A stretch of DNA of 64,000 nucleotides from assembly GCF_003075075.1 (NCBI RefSeq), contig NZ_QCYM01000005.1:62001-126000 (forward strand). Reading direction: 5' to 3'. The position numbers and the translations under genes were made by a program. Origin of the DNA: Labrenzia sp. 011 (GTDB taxonomy: Bacteria > Pseudomonadota > Alphaproteobacteria > Rhizobiales > Stappiaceae). How positions within the stretch are numbered: the first letter of the stretch is position 1; every line of letters starts with the position of its first letter. Below, one piece after another: positions 16,868 to 26,031 of this stretch. The notes under the pieces are model-generated. The model ran no database searches. It was not told the DNA's origin and saw only the letters and a program-made list of their open reading frames with translations.

Positions 16868-17852
16868 CTTCAGGCAGCCTTTGAACCCTGCCCCGCCGGG
16901 GCATTCTCGACGCGCAGCCCGTGAGTGCCGCAAAATCGTCTTCCAGCAGACTGACCGGAACCCCCGAGACGAGCTGGCTCTGGCGACCTTTCGAACAAAG
17001 GGCCGTCAGGAAGTCGGGTTCGCTCAGGAAGCGCGACAGGCTGCGTGTGACGCCGCCGGTCAGCACGACGCCGCCGAGCGACATGAACGACAGGATCAGG
17101 TCGCCGACGACCCGGCCGAGGAAGGTGGCCCATTGCCGGGCGGCGGCCAGGCAGACCGCGTCCGTTCCGGCAATGGCCAGATCGGCGATGCCCGCCGGGC
17201 TGTGGGCCGCGATCGGCTGGCCCCGCTCGAGACAGTGCCATTCATAGATCTCGCGCAGACCGCTGCCGGACAGGGCCCGCTCGATGGAGGCCCTCCCGCG
17301 GTTGACGGCAAGATAGGACCACAGCCGCAGTTCCGCCTCGCTTTCGACCGCCAGCGTGCCGTGTCCGCATTCTCCCGTTCCCACGTGAATTCCGCTCGCG
17401 GTCGGGAACAGCGAAGCCGCATTGAAGCCGGTTCCGGCGCCCACCACCAGCCGGGTGCCATTGCTGCGCAATTGCCGTTTCGGCGTATGAATGGGGGTCA
17501 GCCGGGCCGGGTCGATGCTGTCCAGGGAATAGGCAAGAGCCTCGAAGTCGTTGAGGAAGGTGACCTCCGCGCCGCCCAGGACCTTGCCGATACGGCCGGC
17601 ATCGCAGGTCCACGGGTGGTTGGTCATCCGGACCGTCGTGCCGTCGACGGGAGCGGCAATGGCAATGACGGCGGAAGCGCAGGCCGGCTGTCCGGTGCCG
17701 GACAGATAGCTGCCGATCGCCTCCTCGGGGGTATCGAAATCCGCATTCCGGAAACGGACGATCGTTTCTTCGAGCACCCGGCCGTTGTCAACGAGGGCAA
17801 GACGGGTATTGGTGCCGCCGATATCGGCGGCAAGTCCTTGGAGCGTGCTCAT
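16857..17852 (-). CDS. glk: Glucokinase (Glk family)
   Basis: A 331-residue ATP-dependent glucokinase. Seen: the phosphate-binding loop LAADIGGTNTRLALVD at the N-terminus, TNHPWTCDAG, FLNDFEALAYSL with the catalytic Asp, VVGAGTGFNAA, and the GTGECGHGTLAV substrate region with Glu. It belongs to the proteobacterial Glk family and lacks the CxCGxxGCxE zinc motif of ROK kinases. Its ATG at 17852 overlaps the stop of the ABC ATPase gene (ATGA), so it is the last gene of the sugar ABC operon. Inference: the importer delivers glucose or a glucoside. Confidence 0.88.
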   Translation of the reverse strand: MSTLQGLAADIGGTNTRLALVDNGRVLEETIVRFRNADFDTPEEAIGSYLSGTGQPACASAVIAIAAPVDGTTVRMTNHPWTCDAGRIGKVLGGAEVTFLNDFEALAYSLDSIDPARLTPIHTPKRQLRSNGTRLVVGAGTGFNAASLFPTASGIHVGTGECGHGTLAVESEAELRLWSYLAVNRGRASIERALSGSGLREIYEWHCLERGQPIAAHSPAGIADLAIAGTDAVCLAAARQWATFLGRVVGDLILSFMSLGGVVLTGGVTRSLSRFLSEPDFLTALCSKGRQSQLVSGVPVSLLEDDFAALTGCASRMPRRGRVQRLPEVTI

Positions 17853-18964
17853 AGACGGGTTCCCGACGAAACATCGAAATAGGAGATCCTGGAAAGATCG
17901 AAGGCGATGGGGGTCATCTGGCCGGCAGCGACCGGCGCATCGGCCGACAGGCGCACGATGGCCTCGGTGCCGCCCAGATGGACGACCGCATAGGTGTCCG
18001 CGCCCGCCGGTTCGACAACGTCGAGCACGCAGTCCGCCACCTGGACGCTTCGGCCGTCCGCCCTGGCCCGGTCCGTCATGGCCTCCGGCCGCAGGCCGAT
18101 CAGCACCTCCGCCGGCCCCGCCGGGAGACGGTCCGGGTCGGTGTCGTGGTCCGTGAGTTCGATCGTGGAGCCTTGCGGCGCGGGTATCTCCAGCCGGATG
18201 CCGTCCGCCTGCCGGGTCGCCGTTCCCTTCATGAGGTTCATGGAGGGGGCCCCCATGAAATCCGCGACAAAGGCATTCACCGGCCGGTTGTAGATCTCGT
18301 TCGGCGTGCCGATCTGCTGAATGACACCATCCTTCATGACGACGATCCGCGTCGCCAGGGTCATTGCCTCGATCTGGTCGTGGGTGACATAGACGATCGA
18401 GGCGCCGGTGGTCTGGTGAATGCGCTTGATTTCCGTGCGCATGCTCACGCGCAGCTTCGCATCGAGATTGGAGAGCGGTTCGTCGAACAGAAACAGTTCG
18501 GGATCGCGGACCAGGGCCCTGCCCATGGCGACCCGCTGCCGCTGGCCGCCGGAAAGCTCGGCCGGCTTGCGCTGCAGCAGGTGTTCGATCTTCAACAGCT
18601 TCGCGACGTCGGCAACCTTGCTTTTCTTTTCGGGCTCCGGAACCTTCCGCACCTCCAGTCCGAAGCCGATGTTGCGTTCGACGCTCATGTTGGGAAAGAG
18701 CGCATAGGACTGGAAGACCATGGCGATATCGCGGTCCGCGGGTTCCGCGTGGGTCCGGTCCCGGCCCGCGATGGTGATGGAACCGGATGAAATGTCGGTC
18801 AGTCCGGAGATACAGTTCAGCAAGGTGGACTTGCCGCAGCCGGACGGCCCGACCAGTACCAGGAATTCTCCCGGATCCATGCTGATGGCAATATCCTTCA
18901 GGATCGGGGCATCGCCGTAGGTCTTTTGCAGCTTGTCTATGCAAAGGATGGGATTTTCCGGCAT
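17849..18964 (-). CDS. Sugar ABC transporter ATPase (UgpC/MsmK type)
   Basis: A 371-residue ABC ATPase of the carbohydrate-uptake CUT1 class. Seen: Walker A GPSGCGKSTLLN, Q-loop FQSYALFP, signature LSGGQRQRVAMGRAL, Walker B LFLFDEPLSNLDAKL, switch His in YVTHDQIEAMTLA, and a C-terminal regulatory TOBE/OB part (IGLRPEAM). Start ATG at 18964; the open frame extends into the upstream permease region but lacks domain content there. Follows the permeases by 35 nt and overlaps the glucokinase gene. Confidence 0.9.
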   Translation of the reverse strand: MPENPILCIDKLQKTYGDAPILKDIAISMDPGEFLVLVGPSGCGKSTLLNCISGLTDISSGSITIAGRDRTHAEPADRDIAMVFQSYALFPNMSVERNIGFGLEVRKVPEPEKKSKVADVAKLLKIEHLLQRKPAELSGGQRQRVAMGRALVRDPELFLFDEPLSNLDAKLRVSMRTEIKRIHQTTGASIVYVTHDQIEAMTLATRIVVMKDGVIQQIGTPNEIYNRPVNAFVADFMGAPSMNLMKGTATRQADGIRLEIPAPQGSTIELTDHDTDPDRLPAGPAEVLIGLRPEAMTDRARADGRSVQVADCVLDVVEPAGADTYAVVHLGGTEAIVRLSADAPVAAGQMTPIAFDLSRISYFDVSSGTRL

Positions 18965-18999
18965 GACGGCTTTTCGTTCCTTGTTTTTCGGGCGCCAGG

Positions 19000-19839
19000 T
19001 CAGCCCTTGACGGACCCGGCCACCAGTCCGGAGACGATGAATTTCTGAAAGGCGATTGCCAGGATGGCCGGCGGCAGGGTGGCCATCACCCCGACCGAGG
19101 CGATGACGCCGTAATCGGTGACGCGGCCGGCGGCGAAATCCGCGATCGCGACGGGCAGCGTCTTGGCGGAGAGGTCGTTGGTGAAGATCAGCGCGTAAAA
19201 GAATTCGTCCCAGGCGACCAGAAAGGAAAGCATGGCGGTTGCAGCGATCGCGGGCAGGGCGAGCGGCAGCACCACCTTGCGGAGCGTGAAGGCGGTACTT
19301 GCGCCTTCCATCAGCGCCGCCTGCTCGACCTCCACCGGAAGCACGTCGATATTCGCCTTCATGAGCCAGATGGCGAAGGGCAGCAGCATGGCTGCGTAGA
19401 CGATCACCAGCGTGATGGTCTTGTTGAGAAGCCCGAGGCTGCTGAAGGCCGAGTAGAGCGGCAGGATATAGGTGATCGGCGGCATCATGATTGTTGCCAG
19501 AAATGCGAAGAGCAGCACCATGGACGCCTTGCGCCTGGAAAAGGAATAGGCGGCGGGTATGGCGACCAGCAACGCGATGGCGGTGGCGCCTCCGGCGGTC
19601 AGGATCGAGTTCCTGAGCGCGCTCAGAAAGCGTCTGCCGCTGCCGTCCGCGACATCCAGCAGGGCGCCGTAGCGGCTGAAGTCCAGGTCGGAGGGGATCC
19701 AGTGCAGGGGCACTTCGGTGAGATCCGTCGGCATGCTGACGCTCATCACCGCCAGCCACAGCAGCGGACCTGCCGTGAAGACCGCCAGCACCAGCGCGCA
19801 CAGATAGACAAGGGCCGACTGGAGAAGGGATCGTCTCAT
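19000..19839 (-). CDS. Sugar ABC transporter permease (MalG type)
   Basis: A 279-residue inner-membrane permease with six predicted helices. Seen: short cytoplasmic N-terminus, helix 1 (ALVYLCALVLAVFTAGPLLWL), and the coupling EAA loop EVEQAALMEGASTAFTLRKVVLPLALPA. CUT1-class pattern with the MalG-like extracellular loop. Start ATG at 19839 overlaps the stop of the first permease gene (ATGA); a longer in-frame reading was rejected because it crosses that gene. Confidence 0.88.
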   Translation of the reverse strand: MRRSLLQSALVYLCALVLAVFTAGPLLWLAVMSVSMPTDLTEVPLHWIPSDLDFSRYGALLDVADGSGRRFLSALRNSILTAGGATAIALLVAIPAAYSFSRRKASMVLLFAFLATIMMPPITYILPLYSAFSSLGLLNKTITLVIVYAAMLLPFAIWLMKANIDVLPVEVEQAALMEGASTAFTLRKVVLPLALPAIAATAMLSFLVAWDEFFYALIFTNDLSAKTLPVAIADFAAGRVTDYGVIASVGVMATLPPAILAIAFQKFIVSGLVAGSVKG

Positions 19840-20729
19840 GCGGTGCCTCCCGCGGCCTGGCGTTTTGCCACGCTGTAGTAGGCGAGGATCAGCACGGCGC
19901 TGATGCCGGCCACCAGCACCGCGTAGGACGCGCCGCTGCCGCTTCTGAGATAGTTGAAATATTCCTGATAGATGAAGAAACTCGCCGTCTTGGTGCTGTC
20001 CGCCGGCCCGCCGCTGGTCATGACATAGATGATGTCGAACACCCGGAAGGCCTCGATGGTTCTGAGCACCATCACGACCAGCAGCGGTCCGGCGATCCAC
20101 GGCAGCGTGATCGAGCGAAAGCGTTTCCAGGGGCCCGCGCCTTCGATGGCGGCGGCCTTGAGAAGATCGCCGGGCACCGTCTGCAGGGCGGCCAGGGCCA
20201 CATAGGCGACCAGCGGGAAGTTCTTCCACACATCGGCCAGGATGACCATGTTCATGGCCGTCGACGGATCGCCGATCCAGCTTCTGTAATCACTGATCAG
20301 GCCGAGCTGATAGAGCAGGGAATTCAGGGCGCCGTAGTCCGGCTGATAGATCAGGCGCCAGGCGACCGCGTTGACGATTGTCGGCACGGCCCAGGGCAGG
20401 ATGATGAGGGCCCGCAGCACCAGCTGTCCCCTGAAGGGCTGGTTCAGAAGCACGGCCACGGCAATTCCCAGAACGCCTTCAAGGCCCACCGACACGATCG
20501 TGAAGTAGAGCGTGCGGTAGAGAGCGGCCTGAAAGTCCGGGTCCGTGAGCGCATAGACGTAGTTTTCCAGCCCGATGAAATGGACCGGGGTGGCAATCGC
20601 GGTGATGCGGGTGTCGGTGAAGCTCAGCCAGAGCGTATTGGCCAGCGGGACCAGCGTGATCAGCGCGAGCACGAACATGGCCGGCGCCAGAAGCATCCAT
20701 TTTTCCTGTTTCTGGCGTCGGCCAAGCAT
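19836..20729 (-). CDS. Sugar ABC transporter permease (MalF type)
   Basis: A 297-residue permease with six predicted helices. Seen: N-terminal QEKWMLLAPAMFVLALITLVPLANTLWLSF, and the EAA loop DLLKAAAIEGAGPWKRFRSITLPWIAGPL. It pairs with the downstream MalG-type permease, overlapping it by 4 nt, and starts 20 nt after the binding-protein gene. Substrate cannot be read from the sequence; the operon context suggests a glucose-containing sugar. Confidence 0.88.
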   Translation of the reverse strand: MLGRRQKQEKWMLLAPAMFVLALITLVPLANTLWLSFTDTRITAIATPVHFIGLENYVYALTDPDFQAALYRTLYFTIVSVGLEGVLGIAVAVLLNQPFRGQLVLRALIILPWAVPTIVNAVAWRLIYQPDYGALNSLLYQLGLISDYRSWIGDPSTAMNMVILADVWKNFPLVAYVALAALQTVPGDLLKAAAIEGAGPWKRFRSITLPWIAGPLLVVMVLRTIEAFRVFDIIYVMTSGGPADSTKTASFFIYQEYFNYLRSGSGASYAVLVAGISAVLILAYYSVAKRQAAGGTA

Positions 20730-20749
20730 GGGCGGATCTCCTGTGGGTT

Positions 20750-21997
20750 TTACCGGATGCGCTTCACGCGCTCGGCAGCCGCTTCCAGGGCTTCATCCAC
20801 ACCGGCCTGGTCAAGCAGAACCTGGTGGATGTTCTTCTGAAGGATGTCGGAGACCTCAGTATAGGAGGGAACAAGCGGACGCGGATACATGACGGCGATG
20901 GATTCCTTGGCCGCCGCGATCAGGTCTTCCTGACCTTCCATGACCTTGGGCTCGCTGTAGGACGCCTTCCAGATCGGCAGGCTGAGCTTGGCATAATCGT
21001 CCTGGATGTCCTTCTGTGTCAGGAAGGAAATATAGGCCCATGCCTCGTCCGCATGCGGGCTGTTGGCGGGGATGCCGAGACCCATGGAGCCGTTGACGCT
21101 GGAGGCGGTGGACTTGCCCTCGACACCTGGTGCCGAGACAACCTTCACCTTGCCGGCGACCTTGCTTTCCTTCGGGTCGTTGGCCAGCGCGTTCATGTAG
21201 GTCCAGTTCAGGGCAAAGGCGGCTTCTCCGTTCGAGAAAACCCGGCGGACATCTTCCTCGAAATATTCGCGCGAGGCCGGATTCGTCAGGCCCTCGTCCA
21301 GCGTCGCCTTCATGAAGGTGACCGCATCCTTGGCGCCGCCGGTGGTGAAGGCGGGCTCGCCCGCATCGAAGAACTTTCCGTCGTTTGCGGCCGTCAGGGT
21401 GGTGAAGTCGCAGATCATTGCCTCGGACTGGGACCAGCTCCACACGAGCGGATATTCGACAAGCCCCTTTTCCTTGATCTGACGGGCCTGGGTCATGAGC
21501 TCGGTCCAGGTTTTCGGCGGCTCGGAGATGCCGGCTTCCGCCAGGATTTCCGTGTTGTAGAAAAGATATTTCGTATCGAGGATCCAGGGCATGCCGTAAC
21601 GCTTGCCTTCATACTCGACCGTCGTCCAGGCCCCCTCGAACACCTCGTCGGTATATGCGGCGGGAATGCGGTCGCTCACATCGGTCAGGAAACCGCCCGT
21701 GGCGAATTCCGCCGGCCAGATCACGTCGAACAGGACCACGTCATAGCCGTCGTCACCGGCGCCGGCGGCGGCGATGATCTTGTCGTGCAGGGCCTCGTAG
21801 GGAACGAATTCCAGGGACACCTTGACGCCGGGATTGGCGGCTTCGAACTGGGCGGTCATCGACTTGATGTCGTCTTCGCTGTAGGCCGCCTGGCTCATGA
21901 AAAGTGCATTCAATGTGGTATCGGCCAGGGCAGTTGACGCCATGGCCAGGGTGGCAAGCGCCGACCCCAAAACAAGTTTCTTAATCGCTTTCATCAT
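20750..21997 (-). CDS. Sugar ABC transporter substrate-binding protein
   Basis: A 415-residue family 1 extracellular solute-binding protein. Seen: a Sec signal peptide (KAIKKLVLGSALATLAMASTALA, cleavage near residue 25), then LNALFMSQAAYSEDDIKSM and the sugar-binding fold (VVLFDVIWPAEFATGGFL; YGMPWILDTKYLFYN). First gene of the ABC-glucokinase operon, divergent from the ROK regulator across a 93-nt AT-rich region. The sequence does not reveal the exact sugar. Confidence 0.9.
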   Translation of the reverse strand: MMKAIKKLVLGSALATLAMASTALADTTLNALFMSQAAYSEDDIKSMTAQFEAANPGVKVSLEFVPYEALHDKIIAAAGAGDDGYDVVLFDVIWPAEFATGGFLTDVSDRIPAAYTDEVFEGAWTTVEYEGKRYGMPWILDTKYLFYNTEILAEAGISEPPKTWTELMTQARQIKEKGLVEYPLVWSWSQSEAMICDFTTLTAANDGKFFDAGEPAFTTGGAKDAVTFMKATLDEGLTNPASREYFEEDVRRVFSNGEAAFALNWTYMNALANDPKESKVAGKVKVVSAPGVEGKSTASSVNGSMGLGIPANSPHADEAWAYISFLTQKDIQDDYAKLSLPIWKASYSEPKVMEGQEDLIAAAKESIAVMYPRPLVPSYTEVSDILQKNIHQVLLDQAGVDEALEAAAERVKRIR

Positions 21998-22040
21998 GCC
22001 CTCCGGTTTTTATATTGAGCAAAATCATCCTATGACGCAT

Positions 22041-22066
22041 TTTTATTTTGTCAAATTGATATAAAA
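22041..22066. promoter_or_regulatory. Candidate ROK-regulator operator between the sugar ABC operon and the ROK gene
   Basis: AT-rich imperfect palindrome in the 93-nt divergent region: outer arms TTTTAT (22041-22046) and ATAAAA (22061-22066) enclose the odd palindrome TCAAATTGA (22051-22059). AT-rich palindromes of this kind are typical NagC/Mlc-class ROK operators. It lies 25 nt before the ROK start and would also cover the promoter of the binding-protein gene. Confidence 0.5.
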
Positions 22067-22090
22067 AATAATTTCTGGTCTATTGGCCCC

Positions 22091-23308
22091 ATGAACGACA
22101 CCTCGCCGATTCCGAATTCCTTCCGTACGAGCGGTACGAATCTCACGCGCGCCAAGAGCCACAATCACCGTGTCGTCCTGGAGGTCATCAGAACGAGGGG
22201 CCCGATCGGACGCACGGAAATATCCGAAATCACGTCACTTTCCCGGCAGACCGTGCAGAACATCGTTGCAGAGCTGGAAAGCGGCGGCATCGTCGTCATG
22301 CATGCCAGAAAGGCCTCCGGACGCGGACATCCGGGCATGAAGGTGCAGCTCAGGCCGGACCATGCCTACAGTCTGGGTTTTCATGTGGACCGGCTCTCGG
22401 TGCGGGCGATCGTCAGCGATCTTCTCGGAACTATCGTTTGGCAGGCCGCCGGCCATCTGTCCGCTGCCACGGTCGCGGCCGCCAATGAGCAGATATTGTC
22501 CCTGGCCGGCGATTTCCGGCGGGACGATCCCGCAAGGGCGCGGCGGCTGTTCGGCGTGGGCCTTGCCGCGCCGGGACCGTTCGGGAGTGCCGGAGCCGCC
22601 GGTCAGGGGACCGACGCGACCAATTTTTCCGAATTCGGGTCCCTGGAAAACCTGGCCCTGCTGCAGCATGCCCTGCAGCTGCCTTTCGTGCTGCAGAACG
22701 ACGCCTCGGCCGCCGCTCTGGGAGAGCATGTCTATGGCATCGGCCGGAATTTCAACAGCTTCGCCTTCATCCAGTTCGGCATGGGCCTGGGGGCGGGCTT
22801 CGTGCTCAACGGCGCGCTCTATCCCGGTGCGACGAAGAACGCCGGTGAGATCGGCCATGTCATCGTCGATCCGGCCGGGCCGCCCTGCGCCTGCGGCAAC
22901 AGGGGCTGTCTGGAAAAATATCTGTCGCTCAATGCCCTGTGCGAGAGACTTGCCCTGGAGCCGACGGATCCCGCCTCCGTTGCGCGGATAGAGGAGCTGT
23001 TCGACCGGGGCGACCCGCAGGTCCTCGACTGGATGTCCGACGTTGCCCCGTTTGTGCGCCAGCTCGTCAACATGCTCGAGATGATGCTCGACCCGGAAGC
23101 GATCATCCTCGGGGGCATCGTCAAGCCGGAAGTTCTGCGCGCCCTGCTGGAGCGCGCCGCGCCGCTACCGTCACGTATCGATGCCCGCAGTTCCGACGAC
23201 GCGCGGATCAGGATCGGCACCTCGGGGGCAACGGCGGTCGCGCTCGGTGCAACCGCCGCTGCAGTGGATGCGCTTTACGCTCCCTCGGTTTCGCACCTGC
23301 TGCTCTGA
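22091..23308 (+). CDS. ROK-family transcriptional regulator
   Basis: A 405-residue NagC/XylR/Mlc-type repressor. Seen: an N-terminal winged HTH (IGRTEISEITSLSRQTVQNIVAELESGG), then a sugar kinase-like domain with FVLQNDASAAALGEH, GMGLGAGFVLNGALYPGATKNAGEIGH and the ROK zinc motif C-x-C-G-x-x-G-C-x-E (ACGNRGCLEK). Divergent from the sugar ABC-glucokinase operon, so that operon is its likely target, with the imported sugar or its phosphate as inducer. Confidence 0.88.
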   Translation: MNDTSPIPNSFRTSGTNLTRAKSHNHRVVLEVIRTRGPIGRTEISEITSLSRQTVQNIVAELESGGIVVMHARKASGRGHPGMKVQLRPDHAYSLGFHVDRLSVRAIVSDLLGTIVWQAAGHLSAATVAAANEQILSLAGDFRRDDPARARRLFGVGLAAPGPFGSAGAAGQGTDATNFSEFGSLENLALLQHALQLPFVLQNDASAAALGEHVYGIGRNFNSFAFIQFGMGLGAGFVLNGALYPGATKNAGEIGHVIVDPAGPPCACGNRGCLEKYLSLNALCERLALEPTDPASVARIEELFDRGDPQVLDWMSDVAPFVRQLVNMLEMMLDPEAIILGGIVKPEVLRALLERAAPLPSRIDARSSDDARIRIGTSGATAVALGATAAAVDALYAPSVSHLLL

Positions 23309-23311
23309 GGG

Positions 23312-23327
23312 CCGGAGACCGCTCCGG
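23312..23327. terminator. Hairpin between convergent ROK and isomerase genes
   Basis: Perfect 6-bp stem CCGGAG (23312-23317) / CTCCGG (23322-23327) with a 4-nt ACCG loop, 3 nt after the ROK stop and 6 nt before the stop of the convergent isomerase gene. No T-tract follows on either strand, so it may end or protect both transcripts weakly rather than be a strong intrinsic terminator. Confidence 0.4.
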
Positions 23328-23333
23328 TCGCGA

Positions 23334-24389
23334 TCACAGCCCCAGCATGCTGCGGATCTGCTCCCGGTCGCTTCCGCCGCCGGCGAAATCGTCGAAGGCC
23401 TTGTCCGTGACCTCGATGATGTGGTTCGCGATGAAGGGCGCCCCTTCCGCCGCGCCCTGTTGGGGAGATTTCAGGCAGCACTCCCATTCCAGCACCGCCC
23501 AGCTGTCATAGCCGTATTGCGCCAGCTTGGAGAAAATGCCGGAAAAATCCACGTGGCCGTCGCCGAGCGAGCGGAACCGGCCGGCACGGTTGACCCAGCT
23601 CTGATAGCCCGAATAGACGCCCTGGCGGCCGTCCGGATTGAATTCCGCATCCTTTACGTGATAGGCGCAGATGCGTTCGTGATAGATGTCGATGAATGCC
23701 AGATAGTCCATCTGCTGCAGCAGGAAATGCGACGGGTCATAGTTGATCCGGCAGCGATTGTGCCCGCCGAGCGCCTCCAGGAACATCTCGAAGGTGGCAC
23801 CGTCGAAGACATCCTCGCCGGGATGGATCTCGTAGCCGACATCGACGCCATGATCCTCATAGACATCGAGGATCGGCTTCCAGCGTTTGGCCAGCTCGGA
23901 AAAGGCCTCCTCGACAAGTCCGGCCGGCCGCTGCGGCCACGGGTAGAGATAGGGGAAGGCCAGCGAGCCGGTGAAGCTGACGGAGGTGTCGAGGCCGAGA
24001 TGCCGGCTGGCGACGGCAGCCTTTTTCATCTGGTCGACGGCCCATTCCTGCCGGGCTTTCGGGTTGCCGTGAAGATGAGAAGGGGCGAAGGCATCGAAGG
24101 CGAGATCGTAGGCCGGATGTACGGCCACGAGCTGACCCTGCAGATGGGTGGACAGCTCGGTGATCTCCACGCCCGCATCGGCGCAGATACCCTTGACCTC
24201 GTCGCAATAGGCCCGGCTCTCCGCAGCCGTGTCGAGATCGAAAAGCCGGGTGTCGAAGGTGGGGATCTGGATGCCCCTGTATCCCAGGTCCGCCGCCCAT
24301 TTCGCGATTGCCGGCAGTGTGTTGAACGGGGCGTCGTCCCCGGCGAATTGGGCCAGGAAAATCGCAGGCCCCTTGATCAGTCCAGCCAT
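23334..24389 (-). CDS. Sugar phosphate isomerase/epimerase-like TIM-barrel protein (larger)
   Basis: A 351-residue member of the AP endonuclease family 2 / xylose isomerase-like TIM-barrel superfamily. Seen: GYRGIQIPTFDTRLFDL, metal-ligand candidates in DVGYEIHPGEDVFDG (Glu, His), RINYDPSHFLLQ (Asp, His) and ICAYHVKDAEFNPDG, then a late Glu (AVLEWECC). Start after AAGGAGGCACTC. Last gene of the nine-gene LacI-controlled operon. Inference: isomerises or epimerises a keto-sugar formed by the neighbouring dehydrogenase; exact substrate unknown. Confidence 0.8.
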   Translation of the reverse strand: MAGLIKGPAIFLAQFAGDDAPFNTLPAIAKWAADLGYRGIQIPTFDTRLFDLDTAAESRAYCDEVKGICADAGVEITELSTHLQGQLVAVHPAYDLAFDAFAPSHLHGNPKARQEWAVDQMKKAAVASRHLGLDTSVSFTGSLAFPYLYPWPQRPAGLVEEAFSELAKRWKPILDVYEDHGVDVGYEIHPGEDVFDGATFEMFLEALGGHNRCRINYDPSHFLLQQMDYLAFIDIYHERICAYHVKDAEFNPDGRQGVYSGYQSWVNRAGRFRSLGDGHVDFSGIFSKLAQYGYDSWAVLEWECCLKSPQQGAAEGAPFIANHIIEVTDKAFDDFAGGGSDREQIRSMLGL

Positions 24390-24435
24390 GAGTGCCTCCT
24401 TGTTAGCTCCGGAAAAGGTGATGCATGCTCAGGTG

Positions 24436-26031
24436 TCACGTTCCCGCTGGTGCATATGAGAAACTGCTGAAATCGGCGGTCTTGCCCGCACCGGTGATGT
24501 CGAAGGCGAGCATGCCGACAAAAGCACCGGTGAAGGATCCGTGTTCGCCACGCCCGCCTTCGTCGGAAATCACGCTGGCATCGAGTTCCGGGCCGAAGGG
24601 TTGCCAGTCGCCGCCCTGTTTCCAGAAAAACTGCTGGCTCGCCCTGTCCACCTCCACGGCAAGCTCCACCGGACCGTCGGCGATCGCGACCGGCTCGGCA
24701 GGGAAACCGAGTTGTCCGTCCGGCCAGTTTCCCGGGCAGGACAGCAGGGTCAGGCAGCGGCCGAGATGTTCGGCCCAGCTCACGGCGAGGAAATGGAACT
24801 TGTGCCGGTTGTAGTAGGTGGTCAGGCCCGCCGCCTGCTGATAGGTCGACGGGTCGAAGGCACTCAGCACCGTTTCCGCGCGATAGGACAGATGCTCCTG
24901 GCGCCGGGCGACGAGCGCCTGCTCGTACCAGCTTCCGACGCTTTCGCGGCCGGTCAGGCGCAACGCGGACCCGGTCAGGGTGAACAGCCGCTCCGGACAG
25001 GGGGTGCGCAGCCATTGGAATTCCTCCGGCAGCGTATCGCCGGTGAACGCCCGCTCGATCCGTCGCGGCGGCCGTGGCCGTGCCTCTACCGGGCCGGGCA
25101 CCTCGACTTGCGGCAGCGTTCCGCCGCCGGAAAGATACAGCCAGCCGTCGTCCCGCCATTCGCATTTCTGGATCGCCGTCTCACGCCCGAGAGGGGAAAA
25201 CCGACCGGCAAGCGGTCGGGAGCACAGATGGGTGTGATAGACCTGCCCGTCCGGCGTTTCCACGATCTGGCCATGGCCTGCCCGCTGCAGGGGCCAGTCG
25301 GGGTCGTCCTTGGCGGTGATCAGATGGATATCGGGATGAATCTCGTAAGGCCCGTCGATGGACCGGGACCGGGCCATGGTGACCGCGTGGCCGTAACCGG
25401 TCCCGCCTTCGGCGACGGTCAGGTAGTGCCAGCCCTCGCGCTTGTGAAGATGCGGTCCCTCGGTCAGCCCGTGGGCGCTGCCGGAAAAGATCTTCTTCGG
25501 CGTGCCCACGAGGCCGCCGCTTTCCGACCATTCCTGCAGCAGGATGCCGTCGAAGGCCGGATGACGCGGATGGCCGCCGATGGAGTTGGACATATGGTTC
25601 CACTGCAGGACAAGGAACCACTTGCGTCCGTCGTCGTCATGGAAGAGCGAGGGATCGAAACCGTGGGAGCACACATGGACCGGATCGCTCCACGGGCCCT
25701 CGATCGACGGCGCGGTCACGATGTAGTTATGCGCATCCTTGAAATTTCCGTCCAGCCGTTTCACGTCCGTATAGACCAGCCAGAAACGGCCGTCCGCATG
25801 GCTGAGGCAGGGTGCCCAGATCCCGCCGCTGTCCGGATTGCCGCGCATGTCGAGCTGGCGCGCCCGGTCGAGCGGGCGGCAGGCGAGATCCCAGTTCACC
25901 AGGTCTCTGGAGCGGTGGATCTGGACCCCCGGATACCATTCGAAGGTCGAGGTGGCGATGAAATATTCATCGCCCGCCCGGCAGATAGACGGATCCGGGT
26001 TGAAGCCCGGCAGGATGGGATTGCGGATCAT
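24436..26031 (-). CDS. GH43 glycoside hydrolase, probable beta-xylosidase
   Basis: A 531-residue family 43 enzyme with no signal peptide, hence acting on imported oligosaccharides. Seen: NPILPGFNPDPSICRAGDEYFIA with the catalytic base Asp13, a pKa-modulating Asp in SHGFDPSLFHDDDG, and the general acid Glu191 in GLTEGPHLHK. The C-terminal half is a beta-sandwich domain as in XynB-type xylosidases (TTYYNRHKFHFLAV). Start ATG 26031 overlaps the aldo-keto reductase stop; the upstream in-frame extension was rejected. Alpha-arabinofuranosidase activity is possible. Confidence 0.87.
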   Translation of the reverse strand: MIRNPILPGFNPDPSICRAGDEYFIATSTFEWYPGVQIHRSRDLVNWDLACRPLDRARQLDMRGNPDSGGIWAPCLSHADGRFWLVYTDVKRLDGNFKDAHNYIVTAPSIEGPWSDPVHVCSHGFDPSLFHDDDGRKWFLVLQWNHMSNSIGGHPRHPAFDGILLQEWSESGGLVGTPKKIFSGSAHGLTEGPHLHKREGWHYLTVAEGGTGYGHAVTMARSRSIDGPYEIHPDIHLITAKDDPDWPLQRAGHGQIVETPDGQVYHTHLCSRPLAGRFSPLGRETAIQKCEWRDDGWLYLSGGGTLPQVEVPGPVEARPRPPRRIERAFTGDTLPEEFQWLRTPCPERLFTLTGSALRLTGRESVGSWYEQALVARRQEHLSYRAETVLSAFDPSTYQQAAGLTTYYNRHKFHFLAVSWAEHLGRCLTLLSCPGNWPDGQLGFPAEPVAIADGPVELAVEVDRASQQFFWKQGGDWQPFGPELDASVISDEGGRGEHGSFTGAFVGMLAFDITGAGKTADFSSFSYAPAGT

